The notes beneath the pieces were generated by a model. It did no database searches, was not told the origin of the DNA, and saw only the letters and a program-made list of their open reading frames with translations. Below, piece by piece: positions 41,829 through 51,567 of a stretch of 61,313 nt of DNA (positions are counted from its first letter, which is position 1; every line of letters begins with the position of its first letter). Origin of the DNA: Candidatus Omnitrophota bacterium (lineage in GTDB: Bacteria > Hinthialibacterota > Hinthialibacteria > Hinthialibacterales > Hinthialibacteraceae); contig QZKN01000034.1 in NCBI GenBank assembly GCA_003598175.1, forward strand, positions 1 to 61,313. The letters run 5' to 3'. Made by a program: the position numbers and the translations under genes.

Positions 41829-42107
41829 ATGGAAATCACGGAAGTTAAAGTCTATCCGGTTCGTAAACCTGACGATAAGCTCAAAGCTTTTGTCACAATC
41901 ATTCTTGACGATTGCTTTGTCATTCGTGATCTGAAGATCATCAATGGGAACTCGGGGCTTTTTGTGGCTATGCCCAGCCGAAAAAAAACCGACGGAACCT
42001 ATGCGGATATCGCACATCCATTGAATATGGAAATGCGTCAACAGATGGAAGATTGTGTTTTGCAGGAATATAAAAAAATCATGGAGGAGAATCCTCCGGA
42101 TGAGTAA
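41829..42107 (+). CDS. spoVG: SpoVG family RNA/DNA-binding regulator
   Basis: The 92-residue protein matches SpoVG throughout: MEITEVKVYPV, KLKAFVTIILDDCFVIRDLK, IINGNSGLFVAMPSRK and YADIAHPLN. SpoVG proteins bind nucleic acids and affect septation, capsule and virulence genes in several phyla; the role is not restricted to sporulation. The ATG at 41829 is used; an adjacent GTG codon is an alternative. It is probably read from the promoter at 41570. Confidence 0.93.
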   Translation: MEITEVKVYPVRKPDDKLKAFVTIILDDCFVIRDLKIINGNSGLFVAMPSRKKTDGTYADIAHPLNMEMRQQMEDCVLQEYKKIMEENPPDE

Positions 42108-42344
42108 ACACAAATTGTAACGTTCAGACTGGATGGTACATCCGTATTGTATTTCATTGAGGCAGGTTTTTCGACCTGCCTCATTGCCGTTTGATGATCG
42201 GCGCATCAAACAAAAGCAGCTGTTCATATGTACTCGCCGGTTGAGCCCGAACCGCTTTTCTTTCCCCGTGAATGGGTTTCATATTTCTTCTAACAAACTG
42301 ATGACAAATGAGTTATTCATTTTGATCTCGAAACGTTTACAAGT

Positions 42345-42557
42345 TGTTGATATCTATGCGCTCGCTGTTGATAAGTTGAGGAAAACCAGAATATTATCCT
42401 CAATGTAATTCGTGGTTTTCGCTGTGGATAACATGTGAGTAATAAAAAGAATCCACGAAGCTTCCCATGAATTCTTTGGCCTAACTCAAGGGTTTCTTTG
42501 ACGTTGTGAAGGAAGAATTTCACCATGGAATACTTGTTGTTGATAACCTGTGGATGA
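42345..42557. other. Cluster of DnaA-box-like nonamers, candidate oriC
   Basis: Six nonamers match or nearly match the DnaA box TTATCCACA. In plus-strand form they are TGTTGATAT (42345), TGTTGATAA (42366), TTATCCTCA (42394, opposite orientation), TGTGGATAA (42423, perfect), TGTTGATAA (42538) and TGTGGATGA (42549). They sit in the longest gene-free stretch of the window (42108-42935), next to AT-rich DNA at 42600-42850 that could unwind. dnaA and dnaN are not nearby, so this is a candidate only. The rest of the stretch holds no gene that I trust. Confidence 0.45.
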
Positions 42558-42770
42558 GCGGAGATTCCTGTGTAAAAAGAGATGCCGGCCGAATTCTCAT
42601 GGGAAGGAGAAATAATAATCAAAACGATTCGAAACGGTAGTCTGATGGCAGCCGATTACGATATCATTTTTTATGTGACGAATGGTACGGATTTATGTTT
42701 GTGAAAAAGAAACGTCTGTATTGATTGGAACTCCAAACGAATCAAGGGATTTTACGGTATTTTTTAATCC

Positions 42771-42809
42771 AATATATTGTTAGTATCCTGTTAATGGATA
42801 CCATATATT
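42771..42809. promoter_or_regulatory. Palindromic site upstream of the sigma factor gene
   Basis: GTATCC (42783-42788) and GGATAC (42796-42801) are perfect arms around TGTTAAT, flanked by AATATAT (42771-42777) and ATATATT (42803-42809). The nearly symmetric 39-bp site could be an operator for the sigma gene, or part of an origin in this region. Confidence 0.4.
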
Positions 42810-42935
42810 GTAGTTTTATTCCGGTTGAAAAAACCGTGGATGATTTGATTGTCAAATCGGTGGTTGAAAGCGGGAATCGGTTCCTACTTCCTTGCCGGCA
42901 TGGGAACTTTTGGTGGAGCGCCTTCGACTTATATT

Positions 42936-43541
42936 ATGAAAAATAATGCGCCATATAATATGAACAGAGATCCGAAAGAGGAGCAAAAACTCATCACGCT
43001 CTGTCAAGAGGGGAATATTGAAGCATTAGAACGGTTATATCGATGTTTTTCTCAAGATGTCTATAATATGGCTTTGCGCATGACCGGATCCAGCGATATT
43101 GCCGAAGAGGTGACGCAGGAGGTTTTCATTTCCGTATTTAAGGATATTTGGCGATTTCAATTTCAATCGTCGTTTACGACGTGGCTGTATCGAATCGTCA
43201 TGCGCCGGAGCGCGGATTTTTTTCGAAAAAATAAACACCATCTCGTCCGCTCCGTTGATTGGGAAAACTCGGATCAGCACAACCCTCCGTTTGAGATCGA
43301 TGATCCCGGCCCGAATCCATGTGACGTAGCGTTTGAAAACGAGCGGGAACAGTTGATTGAATATGCGATTCTTTCGTTGAGCAAAAAACAAAGAACCATT
43401 TTGCTTTTGCGCTATGTTCAGAATCTGTCTTATGAGGAAATCGCCGGAATCTTGCGATGCCGTCTGGGAACGGTGAAATCGCGCCTCAATCGAGCGCATC
43501 GATCGTTGGAACGAAAATTGAGCGAGATGAAGATCATTTGA
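42936..43541 (+). CDS. ECF-type RNA polymerase sigma factor
   Basis: The protein has sigma region 2 (ALRMTGSSDIAEEVTQEVFI, WLYRIVMRRSADFFRK) and region 4 (LSYEEIAGILRCRLGTVKSR), with the short linker typical of ECF sigma factors. It should direct RNA polymerase to stress or envelope genes and probably its own operon. The start is unclear: ATG 42936 and ATG 42960 both lack a ribosome site. The anti-sigma-like gene follows after 102 bp, then an RseB-like gene. Confidence 0.88.
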   Translation: MKNNAPYNMNRDPKEEQKLITLCQEGNIEALERLYRCFSQDVYNMALRMTGSSDIAEEVTQEVFISVFKDIWRFQFQSSFTTWLYRIVMRRSADFFRKNKHHLVRSVDWENSDQHNPPFEIDDPGPNPCDVAFENEREQLIEYAILSLSKKQRTILLLRYVQNLSYEEIAGILRCRLGTVKSRLNRAHRSLERKLSEMKII

Positions 43542-43643
43542 TATTATACGATTTGCATGATATGATGTGATTTGCAGTCTATAATAAATGTGGAGAGCGT
43601 TCAAATGGATTTCGACTTATAAATCCAAAGGAGGAAGGAAAAG

Positions 43644-44153
43644 ATGAAGCGGTGGTTGAGACGGTATGTTGCAGTGCGATCGGAAAAAATCTCAGCGGAT
43701 CTTTTGCGCCGTTACATCGAGAATGAACTCTCCGAAAAGGAACGAATGGATGTTCAATCCCGCCTGGAGAATTCGAAGGCATGGATGATGGAATACGAAC
43801 GCACCCAAAAATATCTATCCCTACTCCATGCGTTGCCTTCGCATTCCGCGCCAGACCGGATTTGGAGCCATATAGCCCGCGAGGTTCGTTCGATTCCGCC
43901 GAAACGACCCGAGTGGATCTGGTTGTATGCAAATCTCCGCCATGTCAAAAATTTCGCTTACGGTATGGCGGTGGTCCTGCTGCTTATTTTGGGTCTTCGT
44001 TTTCCGTTCAGTGAACCGGCGTATCAGGTAGTGACGATTCAAGATATGAACCGGTACCGAGCGGAAGCGGAATCGTTTGTAGCGAACCATGAATTGGCTT
44101 GTGAGTCATTATTACCCCGAGAAAGTCTCATAGCGTATTATACCTATAAGTGA
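43644..44153 (+). CDS. Membrane anti-sigma factor
   Basis: The 169-residue protein has an N-terminal helical cytoplasmic part (LLRRYIENELSEKERMDVQS) resembling anti-sigma domains, without the zinc-binding HXXXCXXC motif. One membrane segment lies near 112-128 (FAYGMAVVLLLILGLRF), and a short external tail follows. It should hold the ECF sigma factor at the membrane until a signal arrives. AAAGGAGGAAGG precedes the ATG. It overlaps or abuts the RseB-like gene, so the complex is probably made in balanced amounts. Confidence 0.78.
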   Translation: MKRWLRRYVAVRSEKISADLLRRYIENELSEKERMDVQSRLENSKAWMMEYERTQKYLSLLHALPSHSAPDRIWSHIAREVRSIPPKRPEWIWLYANLRHVKNFAYGMAVVLLLILGLRFPFSEPAYQVVTIQDMNRYRAEAESFVANHELACESLLPRESLIAYYTYK

Positions 44154-44158
44154 TTCGA

Positions 44159-45235
44159 ATGAACAATAAAAAACTTGCATTTGTGTTCCTCTCATATTGT
44201 TTCCTCCTTTTTTCTATTACGGTAACAATGGATGGTGTTGCCGCCGAACGCGATTTGACTGGCTGCTTTCAAAACTCGCTCCGGGTATCGACACAAATGT
44301 CTTATTCCGGAATCCTTTACTATCAGCGGATCACCACCGACGGAGAATGGAAAGTCAAATTGAAACTCGATCATTCGAAAGCGCATGGAGTGCGAATCGA
44401 GTTTGTCACGCCGGAGCGAATTAAAGGATTGGTCATATTGCGCAATCAAGATGCGCTTTGGATCAAGCGCATTGAACAAAATGAGTTGGAGCGCTATTAC
44501 CGGGAAACGCGCATTATTCCTTTGCGCAGTTTTTTTCAGCAGGGAGAGTGGCCGGAATTGGTTGATCTCGAGCTTTTAAAGAAGAATTATTCGTTTACTC
44601 AAGAGAAAGCCGAAGTCGTCGCCGGTCGCAAAACAACCCAAATTTCCGTCAAGAATAAAGTCGCTCGCCATCCACGGCCCCGAGCAAACTTCTGGATCGA
44701 TAACGAATCCGGATTTCTCTTGAAATACAAGCGATTTGAACATGATGGGAAACTCGGCGAAGTATTTTTCTTCACGGAAATCAAATTGGGGAACGACATG
44801 CCTGCCTCTCGTTTTTCCACCGAAGGATTGGAATGCGATACGAAATTTAACGAAGAGGACCAACAACCGCCGAAAATCGATTTTAAGCCTGCAACCACGG
44901 AATGGCTTCCACGCGGATTTGAAAAGCGCCATGAGAAATTTTTTAAAGGACGCCATGGTGTGACGTCTCACACCCTGTTTTCCGACGGCCTGGCCCGTTT
45001 TTCCATCTTTCAATCCAAACTGAGTGAAAAGGAAATGGAAGAAAGCAAGGCCGAACAAGCGAAACAAAAAACGAATGCGCCGATTGTCAAACGATGGCCG
45101 GGCGGCCAGGAAGTTTTTTTCCGTGACGTGAACGGATTACGAATCGGAGCCGTGGGCGACCTGCCGGCGGATTCCATTATGCATACTCTCGCTAAACTTG
45201 CCGTTCCCAATTGTGAACCCAGCCCTAAAAAATAA
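44159..45235 (+). CDS. Periplasmic MucB/RseB-like regulator
   Basis: The 358-residue product has a signal peptide (cleavage near GVAAERD). The N-terminal half resembles the LolA/RseB-type beta fold (MSYSGILYYQR, WKVKLKLDHSKAHGVRIEF, LWIKRIEQ), and the C-terminal domain (EWLPRGFEKRHEKFF, HTLFSDGLARFSIF) matches the second MucB/RseB domain. RseB-type proteins bind the periplasmic part of the anti-sigma factor and sense mislocalised lipids or lipoproteins. I use ATG 44159; a GTG at 44150 overlapping the previous stop could also be used. Confidence 0.8.
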   Translation: MNNKKLAFVFLSYCFLLFSITVTMDGVAAERDLTGCFQNSLRVSTQMSYSGILYYQRITTDGEWKVKLKLDHSKAHGVRIEFVTPERIKGLVILRNQDALWIKRIEQNELERYYRETRIIPLRSFFQQGEWPELVDLELLKKNYSFTQEKAEVVAGRKTTQISVKNKVARHPRPRANFWIDNESGFLLKYKRFEHDGKLGEVFFFTEIKLGNDMPASRFSTEGLECDTKFNEEDQQPPKIDFKPATTEWLPRGFEKRHEKFFKGRHGVTSHTLFSDGLARFSIFQSKLSEKEMEESKAEQAKQKTNAPIVKRWPGGQEVFFRDVNGLRIGAVGDLPADSIMHTLAKLAVPNCEPSPKK

Positions 45236-45298
45236 ATTTTCCGTTTCCTGTGTGTTCTCCTCCATTCCATATTTTTCCCAAAATATTCTAAAAATTAG

Positions 45299-45340
45299 TT
45301 GACATGGTCAAGTAATCTGCTATAATGTTGACATAGTCAA
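45299..45340 (+). promoter_or_regulatory. suf promoter with two 13-bp palindromic operators
   Basis: TTGACA (45299-45304) and TATAAT (45321-45326) are 16 bases apart. The -35 box is part of TTGACATGGTCAA (45299-45311), and directly after the -10 box lies TTGACATAGTCAA (45328-45340); both are TTGAC-NNN-GTCAA palindromes 29 bp apart and each is followed by GTAA. A repressor bound here would block polymerase at both boxes. By analogy with IscR and SufR, an Rrf2-family regulator responding to Fe-S status is a reasonable guess; no such gene is in the window. Confidence 0.75.
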
Positions 45341-45390
45341 GTAAATGGTATATTTGATGACAGCGGGTTGTTTTACGGAAGGAGAAGTAA

Positions 45391-46839
45391 ATGCCTACGG
45401 CTACGGAAACCATTAAAGATCTCGCCTTACATGAGTATAAATACGGTTTTGTGACAGATATTGAATCGGACGTGGCGCCGAAAGGTTTGAACGAAGACAT
45501 CATTCGATTTATCTCGGCGAAAAAAAATGAGCCTGAATTTCTGTTGGAGTGGCGGTTGAAGTCCTTTCGCCATTGGCTGACGATGGTCGAACCGACATGG
45601 CCGCATGTTAAATATCCTTCAATCGATTATCAAGACATAATTTATTATTCCGCGCCAAAAGCGAAATCGGGTAAACCGAAAAGTCTGGATGAAGTGGACC
45701 CGGAGTTGTTGGCCACGTACGAAAAACTCGGCATCCCGTTAAGAGAGCGGGAAATGCTGGCCGGCGTTGCCGTTGACGCAGTGTTCGACAGCGTCTCGGT
45801 GGCAACCACGTTTAAAAAGAAACTGTCGGAATTGGGCATTATTTTCTGCTCGTTTTCGGAAGCGGTGGAACATCATCCGGATTTGGTGAGAAAGTATCTC
45901 GGATCAGTGGTTCCTTATACGGACAACTTCTTTGCCGCGCTCAATTCGGCGGTTTTCAGCGACGGATCGTTTGTGTATGTGCCGAAAGGCGTGCGCTGTC
46001 CGATGGAATTATCGACTTATTTTCGCATCAATGCGGCGAATACAGGCCAGTTCGAACGAACGTTGATCGTGGCCGACGATGACGCCTATGTCAGTTATCT
46101 CGAAGGATGCACGGCGCCCATGCGCGATGAAAATCAGCTCCATGCGGCGGTGGTCGAGCTGATCGCGCACGATCATGCGCAAATCAAATATTCCACCGTG
46201 CAAAATTGGTATCCCGGCGATAAGGAAGGAAAAGGCGGGATCTACAATTTTGTCACCAAACGAGGGAAATGTCTGGGCGTCAATTCCAAAATTTCCTGGA
46301 CTCAAGTGGAAACCGGCTCGGCCATCACCTGGAAATATCCCAGTTGCATTTTATTGGGAGACAATTCCGTAGGCGAATTCTATTCCGTCGCGATGACCAA
46401 TCATTATCAACAAGCGGATACCGGCACAAAGATGATGCACGTCGGGAAAAACACGAAAAGTACGATCGTATCGAAAGGCATTTCCGCGGGACGCAGCAAT
46501 AATACGTACCGCGGCCTGGTCAAGATCGGCAAGGCCGCCGAGAACGCGCGCAATTACACGCAATGCGATTCCATGCTGATCGGCGAGAAATGCGGGGCGC
46601 ATACGTTTCCGTATATCGACGTGAAAAACAATACTGCGCAGATCGAACACGAGGCGTCCACCTCGAAAATCGGCGAGGATCAGATTTTTTACTGCCGGCA
46701 GCGTGGAATTTCCACCGAGGATGCGGTGTCCATGATCGTGAACGGCTTTTGTAAAGAGGTTTTTCGGGAATTGCCGATGGAATTCGCGGTGGAAGCGCAA
46801 AAGTTATTGGGCATCAGTCTGGAAGGAAGCGTCGGATAA
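45391..46839 (+). CDS. sufB: Fe-S cluster assembly scaffold SufB
   Basis: The 482-residue protein is SufB, the main scaffold of the SufBCD complex that builds Fe-S clusters in the cytoplasm. It shows [76 protein letters not shown] and the C-terminal [19 protein letters not shown]. The length is usual for the family. AAGGAG lies about 8 bases before the ATG. It is first in the suf operon behind the regulated promoter at 45299. Confidence 0.97.
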   Translation: MPTATETIKDLALHEYKYGFVTDIESDVAPKGLNEDIIRFISAKKNEPEFLLEWRLKSFRHWLTMVEPTWPHVKYPSIDYQDIIYYSAPKAKSGKPKSLDEVDPELLATYEKLGIPLREREMLAGVAVDAVFDSVSVATTFKKKLSELGIIFCSFSEAVEHHPDLVRKYLGSVVPYTDNFFAALNSAVFSDGSFVYVPKGVRCPMELSTYFRINAANTGQFERTLIVADDDAYVSYLEGCTAPMRDENQLHAAVVELIAHDHAQIKYSTVQNWYPGDKEGKGGIYNFVTKRGKCLGVNSKISWTQVETGSAITWKYPSCILLGDNSVGEFYSVAMTNHYQQADTGTKMMHVGKNTKSTIVSKGISAGRSNNTYRGLVKIGKAAENARNYTQCDSMLIGEKCGAHTFPYIDVKNNTAQIEHEASTSKIGEDQIFYCRQRGISTEDAVSMIVNGFCKEVFRELPMEFAVEAQKLLGISLEGSVG

Positions 46840-46867
46840 CCAATTTATCATCAGGAGAAATCAAACC

Positions 46868-47638
46868 ATGTTGGAAATCAGGAATTTGCACGTCAATGTG
46901 GATGGCAAGGAAATTTTAAGGGGCATCGATTTAACCATTCGCGCGGGTGAAACGCACGCCATTATGGGCCCGAACGGTTCCGGAAAAAGCACGCTGGCGC
47001 AGGTTCTCGCCGGGCATGAGGCGTATGAAATCACGGAAGGCGTAATTCTTTACGAAGGCCAAAATTTGGCGGAGCTGGAGCCGGAAGAGCGCGCCTGCGC
47101 GGGGATGTTTTTGGCGTTTCAATATCCCGTCGAGATTCCCGGCGTGTCCAACACCTATTTTCTAAAAACCGCCCTCAACGCAATTCGCAAGGCGCGCGGC
47201 GAGGAGCCGCTGGATGCGGTCGATTTTCTGGCGTTGGTCAAGGAAAAGATGAAACTGGTCCATTTGGATGAAAAATTGTTGCATCGCCCGGTTAACGAGG
47301 GATTTTCCGGTGGGGAAAAGAAGCGGAATGAGATTTTTCACATGGCTGTGTTGGATCCCAAGCTGGCCATTCTCGACGAGACGGATTCCGGGTTGGACGT
47401 CGATGCGCTGCGGATCGTGGCGGAAGGCGTGAACGCGCTTCGCGATGAGACGCGAGCGGTCATGGTCATCACACATTATCAACGGTTGCTCAATTATCTC
47501 GTTCCGGATTTCGTGCACATTCTGGCGAAGGGCCGCATTGTGAAATCCGGCGGTCGCGAGCTGGCGCTCGAGGTGGAAGAAAACGGATATGTGGGGCTCG
47601 AAGAACCAACGGAAGTATTGCAACCGGTCGGATACTGA
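46868..47638 (+). CDS. sufC: Fe-S assembly ATPase SufC
   Basis: The 256-residue ABC-type ATPase powers the SufBCD scaffold. It has Walker A GPNGSGKST (about 34-42), a Q-loop in FLAFQYPVEIPG, signature FSGGEKKRNEI, Walker B AILDETDSGLDVD and the H-loop VITHYQRLLNYL. There is no membrane domain. AGGAGA precedes the ATG, 28 bp after sufB, and sufD follows after 15 bp. Confidence 0.97.
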   Translation: MLEIRNLHVNVDGKEILRGIDLTIRAGETHAIMGPNGSGKSTLAQVLAGHEAYEITEGVILYEGQNLAELEPEERACAGMFLAFQYPVEIPGVSNTYFLKTALNAIRKARGEEPLDAVDFLALVKEKMKLVHLDEKLLHRPVNEGFSGGEKKRNEIFHMAVLDPKLAILDETDSGLDVDALRIVAEGVNALRDETRAVMVITHYQRLLNYLVPDFVHILAKGRIVKSGGRELALEVEENGYVGLEEPTEVLQPVGY

Positions 47639-47653
47639 AAAAGGGGATTTCCA

Positions 47654-48994
47654 ATGATTGCACTCGATAAAAATCGCGCAAAAACAGAACGGTACGTGGC
47701 CGATTATGAAAAAATCGAAGGCGAGATTGCCGCTCACGAACCCATATGGCTGCATCAAATTCGGAAAGAGGCGATTTCCCGATTTCAGGAACTCGGTTTT
47801 CCGACCATAAAAGAGGAAGAATGGAGACATACGAACGTTACGCCTATCGTCAAACGAGAATTTACGCTTGCGGGGGCCGCAGCGATCGATTCGCTGCCGG
47901 ATACAATTCATCACGTTACGTTTCCTGACTCTGATTTCACGCAGTTGGTATTCGTGAACGGATTTTTTTCTCCCCGGCTTTCCCATTTGAATTCGCTTCA
48001 GGATGGAATCCGGGTAGAGAGTCTCGCTCAGGCGATTGCATGCGATGCGAATGCGCTCGAACCGTATTTGTCGCGGCTCGGCAGTTATGAAGAACATCCT
48101 TTCGCGGCGTTGAACACGGCGTTGTTTCGCGATGGCGCTTATGTGCACATAAAAAAGGGAGTCGTTGCGCGGACGCCGATTCACCTGCTTTTCATTTCCA
48201 CCTCGCCTAAGCAAGCTGTGGTTTCCTATCCGCGCACGCTTGTGGTTGCCGGCGCGGAAAGCCAGGCGACTATCATTGAAAGTTACGCCGGCGTGGAAGG
48301 CGAAGTGTACTTTACCAATGCGGTGACGGAAATCGCCGTGGGTGAAAATGCCGTGATCGAGCATTATAAATTGCAGAGAGAAAGCGCGCAGGCGTTTCAT
48401 ATTGCCAATATGCTCTTTTATCTCGATCGCAGCAGCAATTTTGCGTCCCATTCGATTTCTTTGGGCGGTTCGCTTGTTCGCAACAACGTCAATGCCGCCT
48501 TGAACGATGAAGGCATCGAATGCACGCTCAACGGATTGGTGATGGCGGCGGGAAAACAGCATATCGACAATCATACCTATATCGATCATGCCCGACCCCA
48601 TTGCGCCAGTCATGAATTGTATAAAAATATAGTGGACGATCACGCGACAGGCGTGTTTAAAGGCAAAATACTTGTTCGGCGGGATTCGCAGAAGACGGAT
48701 GCGAAACAAACCAACATGACGCTGCTGCTTTCCGACGAGGCGTCGATTGATTCCATGCCGCAGTTGGAGATTTACGCCGACGACGTCAAATGCACGCATG
48801 GCGCAACCACGGGCCGTTTGGATGAAAATGCGTTGTTTTATTTGCGAACGCGCGGCATCGGAAAACCGGCGGCGAAAAACCTGCTGACGTATGCGTTTGC
48901 CAATGAGATTATCAATCGCATTCGCATCGATGCGGTTCGCGAACAGCTCGAACAGATATTGCGCGAAAGATTGCCTTTTGAACAGAACGATTAG
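47654..48994 (+). CDS. sufD: Fe-S cluster assembly protein SufD
   Basis: The 446-residue SufD pairs with SufB in the scaffold and helps bring in iron. The N-terminal part has PTIKEEEWRHTNVTPI. The beta-helix core has EVYFTNAVTEIAVGENAVIE and DNHTYIDHARPHCASHELYK, and the C-terminal DDVKCTHGATTGRLDENALF with YLRTRGIGKPAAKNLL is diagnostic. GGGGA precedes the ATG. It is part of the uninterrupted sufBCDS run. Confidence 0.95.
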   Translation: MIALDKNRAKTERYVADYEKIEGEIAAHEPIWLHQIRKEAISRFQELGFPTIKEEEWRHTNVTPIVKREFTLAGAAAIDSLPDTIHHVTFPDSDFTQLVFVNGFFSPRLSHLNSLQDGIRVESLAQAIACDANALEPYLSRLGSYEEHPFAALNTALFRDGAYVHIKKGVVARTPIHLLFISTSPKQAVVSYPRTLVVAGAESQATIIESYAGVEGEVYFTNAVTEIAVGENAVIEHYKLQRESAQAFHIANMLFYLDRSSNFASHSISLGGSLVRNNVNAALNDEGIECTLNGLVMAAGKQHIDNHTYIDHARPHCASHELYKNIVDDHATGVFKGKILVRRDSQKTDAKQTNMTLLLSDEASIDSMPQLEIYADDVKCTHGATTGRLDENALFYLRTRGIGKPAAKNLLTYAFANEIINRIRIDAVREQLEQILRERLPFEQND

Positions 48995-49005
48995 GGAGGA
49001 ATACC

Positions 49006-50274
<1,269 letters not shown>

Positions 50275-50308
50275 TTTACTGTTCATGCTGGAAATGAGAA
50301 ACATGGGA

Positions 50309-50365
50309 GGGTAGAGCAAGCGTCTCGCTTGCATAACGGCGCAGGCGAGGACGCCTGCTCTACCC
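50309..50365. repeat. Palindromic repeat between sufS and sufU
   Basis: The arms GGGTAGAGCAAGCGTC... and its near complement ending CTGCTCTACCC form an imperfect inverted repeat of about 57 bp, sharing the AGCAAGCGTCTCGCTTGC core with 28472-28532. In the mRNA it would form a strong hairpin between two genes of one operon and might tune the amount of sufU relative to sufS. Confidence 0.7.
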
Positions 50366-50397
50366 GTTTTAATGACATTTTATAAAAAGGCAAAAAC

Positions 50398-50850
50398 ATG
50401 TCGGAAGTGCGAGAACTATATCAGGAAATTATCCTCGATCATAACAAAAAACCGCGTAATTATCAGGTTCTCGATGATGCGAATCACAAGGCGGACGGGC
50501 ATAATCCCTTATGCGGCGATCGGGTGACGATTTATGTACGATTGAATGGAGAGAAGATCGAGAATATCGCCTTTCAGGGAAAGGGATGCGCTATTTCCAC
50601 CGCTTCCGCGTCGTTGATGACGGAGGCGGTGAAAGGAAAGACTGTCGAAGAGGCCAGGCAGGCGTTTGAACGGTTTCACGATTTGCTGACGAAAGACACG
50701 GATTTGCTATCCCAGCTGTCGGAAATGGGAAAACTGGCAGCGCTGGCGGGCGTGCGTGATTTTCCCATGCGGGTCAAATGCGCAACGCTGGCCTGGCACA
50801 CGCTTAACGCCGCTCTTGATAATGAGGAAATTCCGGTTTCGACGGAATAG
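50398..50850 (+). CDS. sufU: SufU-type sulfur acceptor/scaffold
   Basis: The 150-residue IscU-like protein is of the SufU type: LYQEIILDHNKKPRNY, the Cys/Asp site NPLCGDRVTIY, QGKGCAISTASASLMTEA and the third Cys in RVKCATLAWHTL. The insertion between the last two motifs is characteristic of SufU, which accepts sulfur from SufS rather than acting as a true scaffold. The weak GGCAAAAAC before the ATG is not an obvious ribosome site. It follows a palindromic repeat after sufS. Confidence 0.92.
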   Translation: MSEVRELYQEIILDHNKKPRNYQVLDDANHKADGHNPLCGDRVTIYVRLNGEKIENIAFQGKGCAISTASASLMTEAVKGKTVEEARQAFERFHDLLTKDTDLLSQLSEMGKLAALAGVRDFPMRVKCATLAWHTLNAALDNEEIPVSTE

Positions 50851-50869
50851 CGTCTTTGGGTGGAATGTT

Positions 50870-50957
50870 TTATTTCGCCCTTTCAGGGCTGGGGGCTTAT
50901 TTACATTCATACCAGGGGCGTTGCCCGCTGGCTATCTTATTTTACCCCGTTGGGGTA
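50870..50957. repeat. Intergenic element with three hairpins
   Basis: Three stems in a row: GCCCT/AGGGC (50877-50889), CCAGGGGC with GCCCGCTGG (50912-50931, imperfect), and TACCCC/GGGGTA (50943-50957). The element starts just after sufU and its last hairpin runs into the first 26-bp tandem unit, as though the tail of this element had been amplified. Confidence 0.65.
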
Positions 50958-51135
50958 TAAGCAAATGCATTTCAATTGGGGGTATAAGCAAATGCATTTC
51001 AATTGGGGTATAAGCAAATGCATTTCAATTGGGGTATAAGCAAATGCATTTCAATTGGGGTATAAGCAAATGCATTTCAATTGGGGTATAAGCAAATGCA
51101 TCTCAATTGGGGTATAAGCAAATGCATTTCAAATT
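50952..51135. repeat. Seven tandem 26-bp repeats in the suf cluster
   Basis: Units start at 50952, 50978, 51005, 51031, 51057, 51083 and 51109. Each begins GGGGTATAAGC and ends GCATTTCAATT, with an internal 10-base palindrome AAATGCATTT. The second has one extra G, the sixth one C/T change, and the last one extra A. There are no spacers, so this is not a CRISPR array. The array lies in the 371-bp gap between sufU and sufT and shows no long open frame of its own. Confidence 0.9.
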
Positions 51136-51221
51136 GTGATCAATGATCAGCCGGTGATGGGGGATTATGGGGAGTATGTGTAAGGGTGAGTACGTAAGAA
51201 CCATGAATAGGAAGGGAATCA

Positions 51222-51545
51222 ATGGAAACCGTTACGAGCCATAATGCGGAATTGGAAGAAAAAATCATTGCAGCGTTGAAAACCTGTTATGATCCGGAGA
51301 TTCCCGTCAATATTTATGAACTCGGATTGATTTACAATATCCATATCTCTCCCACTGCGGACGTAACCATTACGATGACCTTGACCTCGCCTGCCTGTCC
51401 GGTCGCCGGCAGTTTGCCGATGGAAGTGGAAATGGCGGTCAACAACGTGCCGGAAGTGGCATCCGCGCGCGTCGAGCTGGTTTGGGAGCCGCCGTGGAAT
51501 CCCGACATGATGTCGGAGGCGGCGAAGTTGGAGTTGGGTTTTTAA
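51222..51545 (+). CDS. sufT: SufT/MIP18-family Fe-S maturation factor
   Basis: The 107-residue DUF59 protein has LKTCYDPEIPVNIYELGLIY, TITMTLTSPACPVAGSLPME and VELVWEPPWNPDMMSEAAK, the usual SufT pattern. SufT helps place Fe-S clusters into target proteins. The Cys of SPACPVAG is the family's conserved one. AGGAAGGGA precedes the ATG. It probably belongs to the suf operon, but the tandem repeats upstream might give it separate expression. Confidence 0.92.
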   Translation: METVTSHNAELEEKIIAALKTCYDPEIPVNIYELGLIYNIHISPTADVTITMTLTSPACPVAGSLPMEVEMAVNNVPEVASARVELVWEPPWNPDMMSEAAKLELGF

Positions 51546-51567
51546 ATGCGAAAATTGTGTGCAGGAT

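Noticed and set aside
50952..51135. CRISPR array
   Set aside because: The seven 26-bp units are directly adjacent with no unique spacers, and there are no cas genes in the window.
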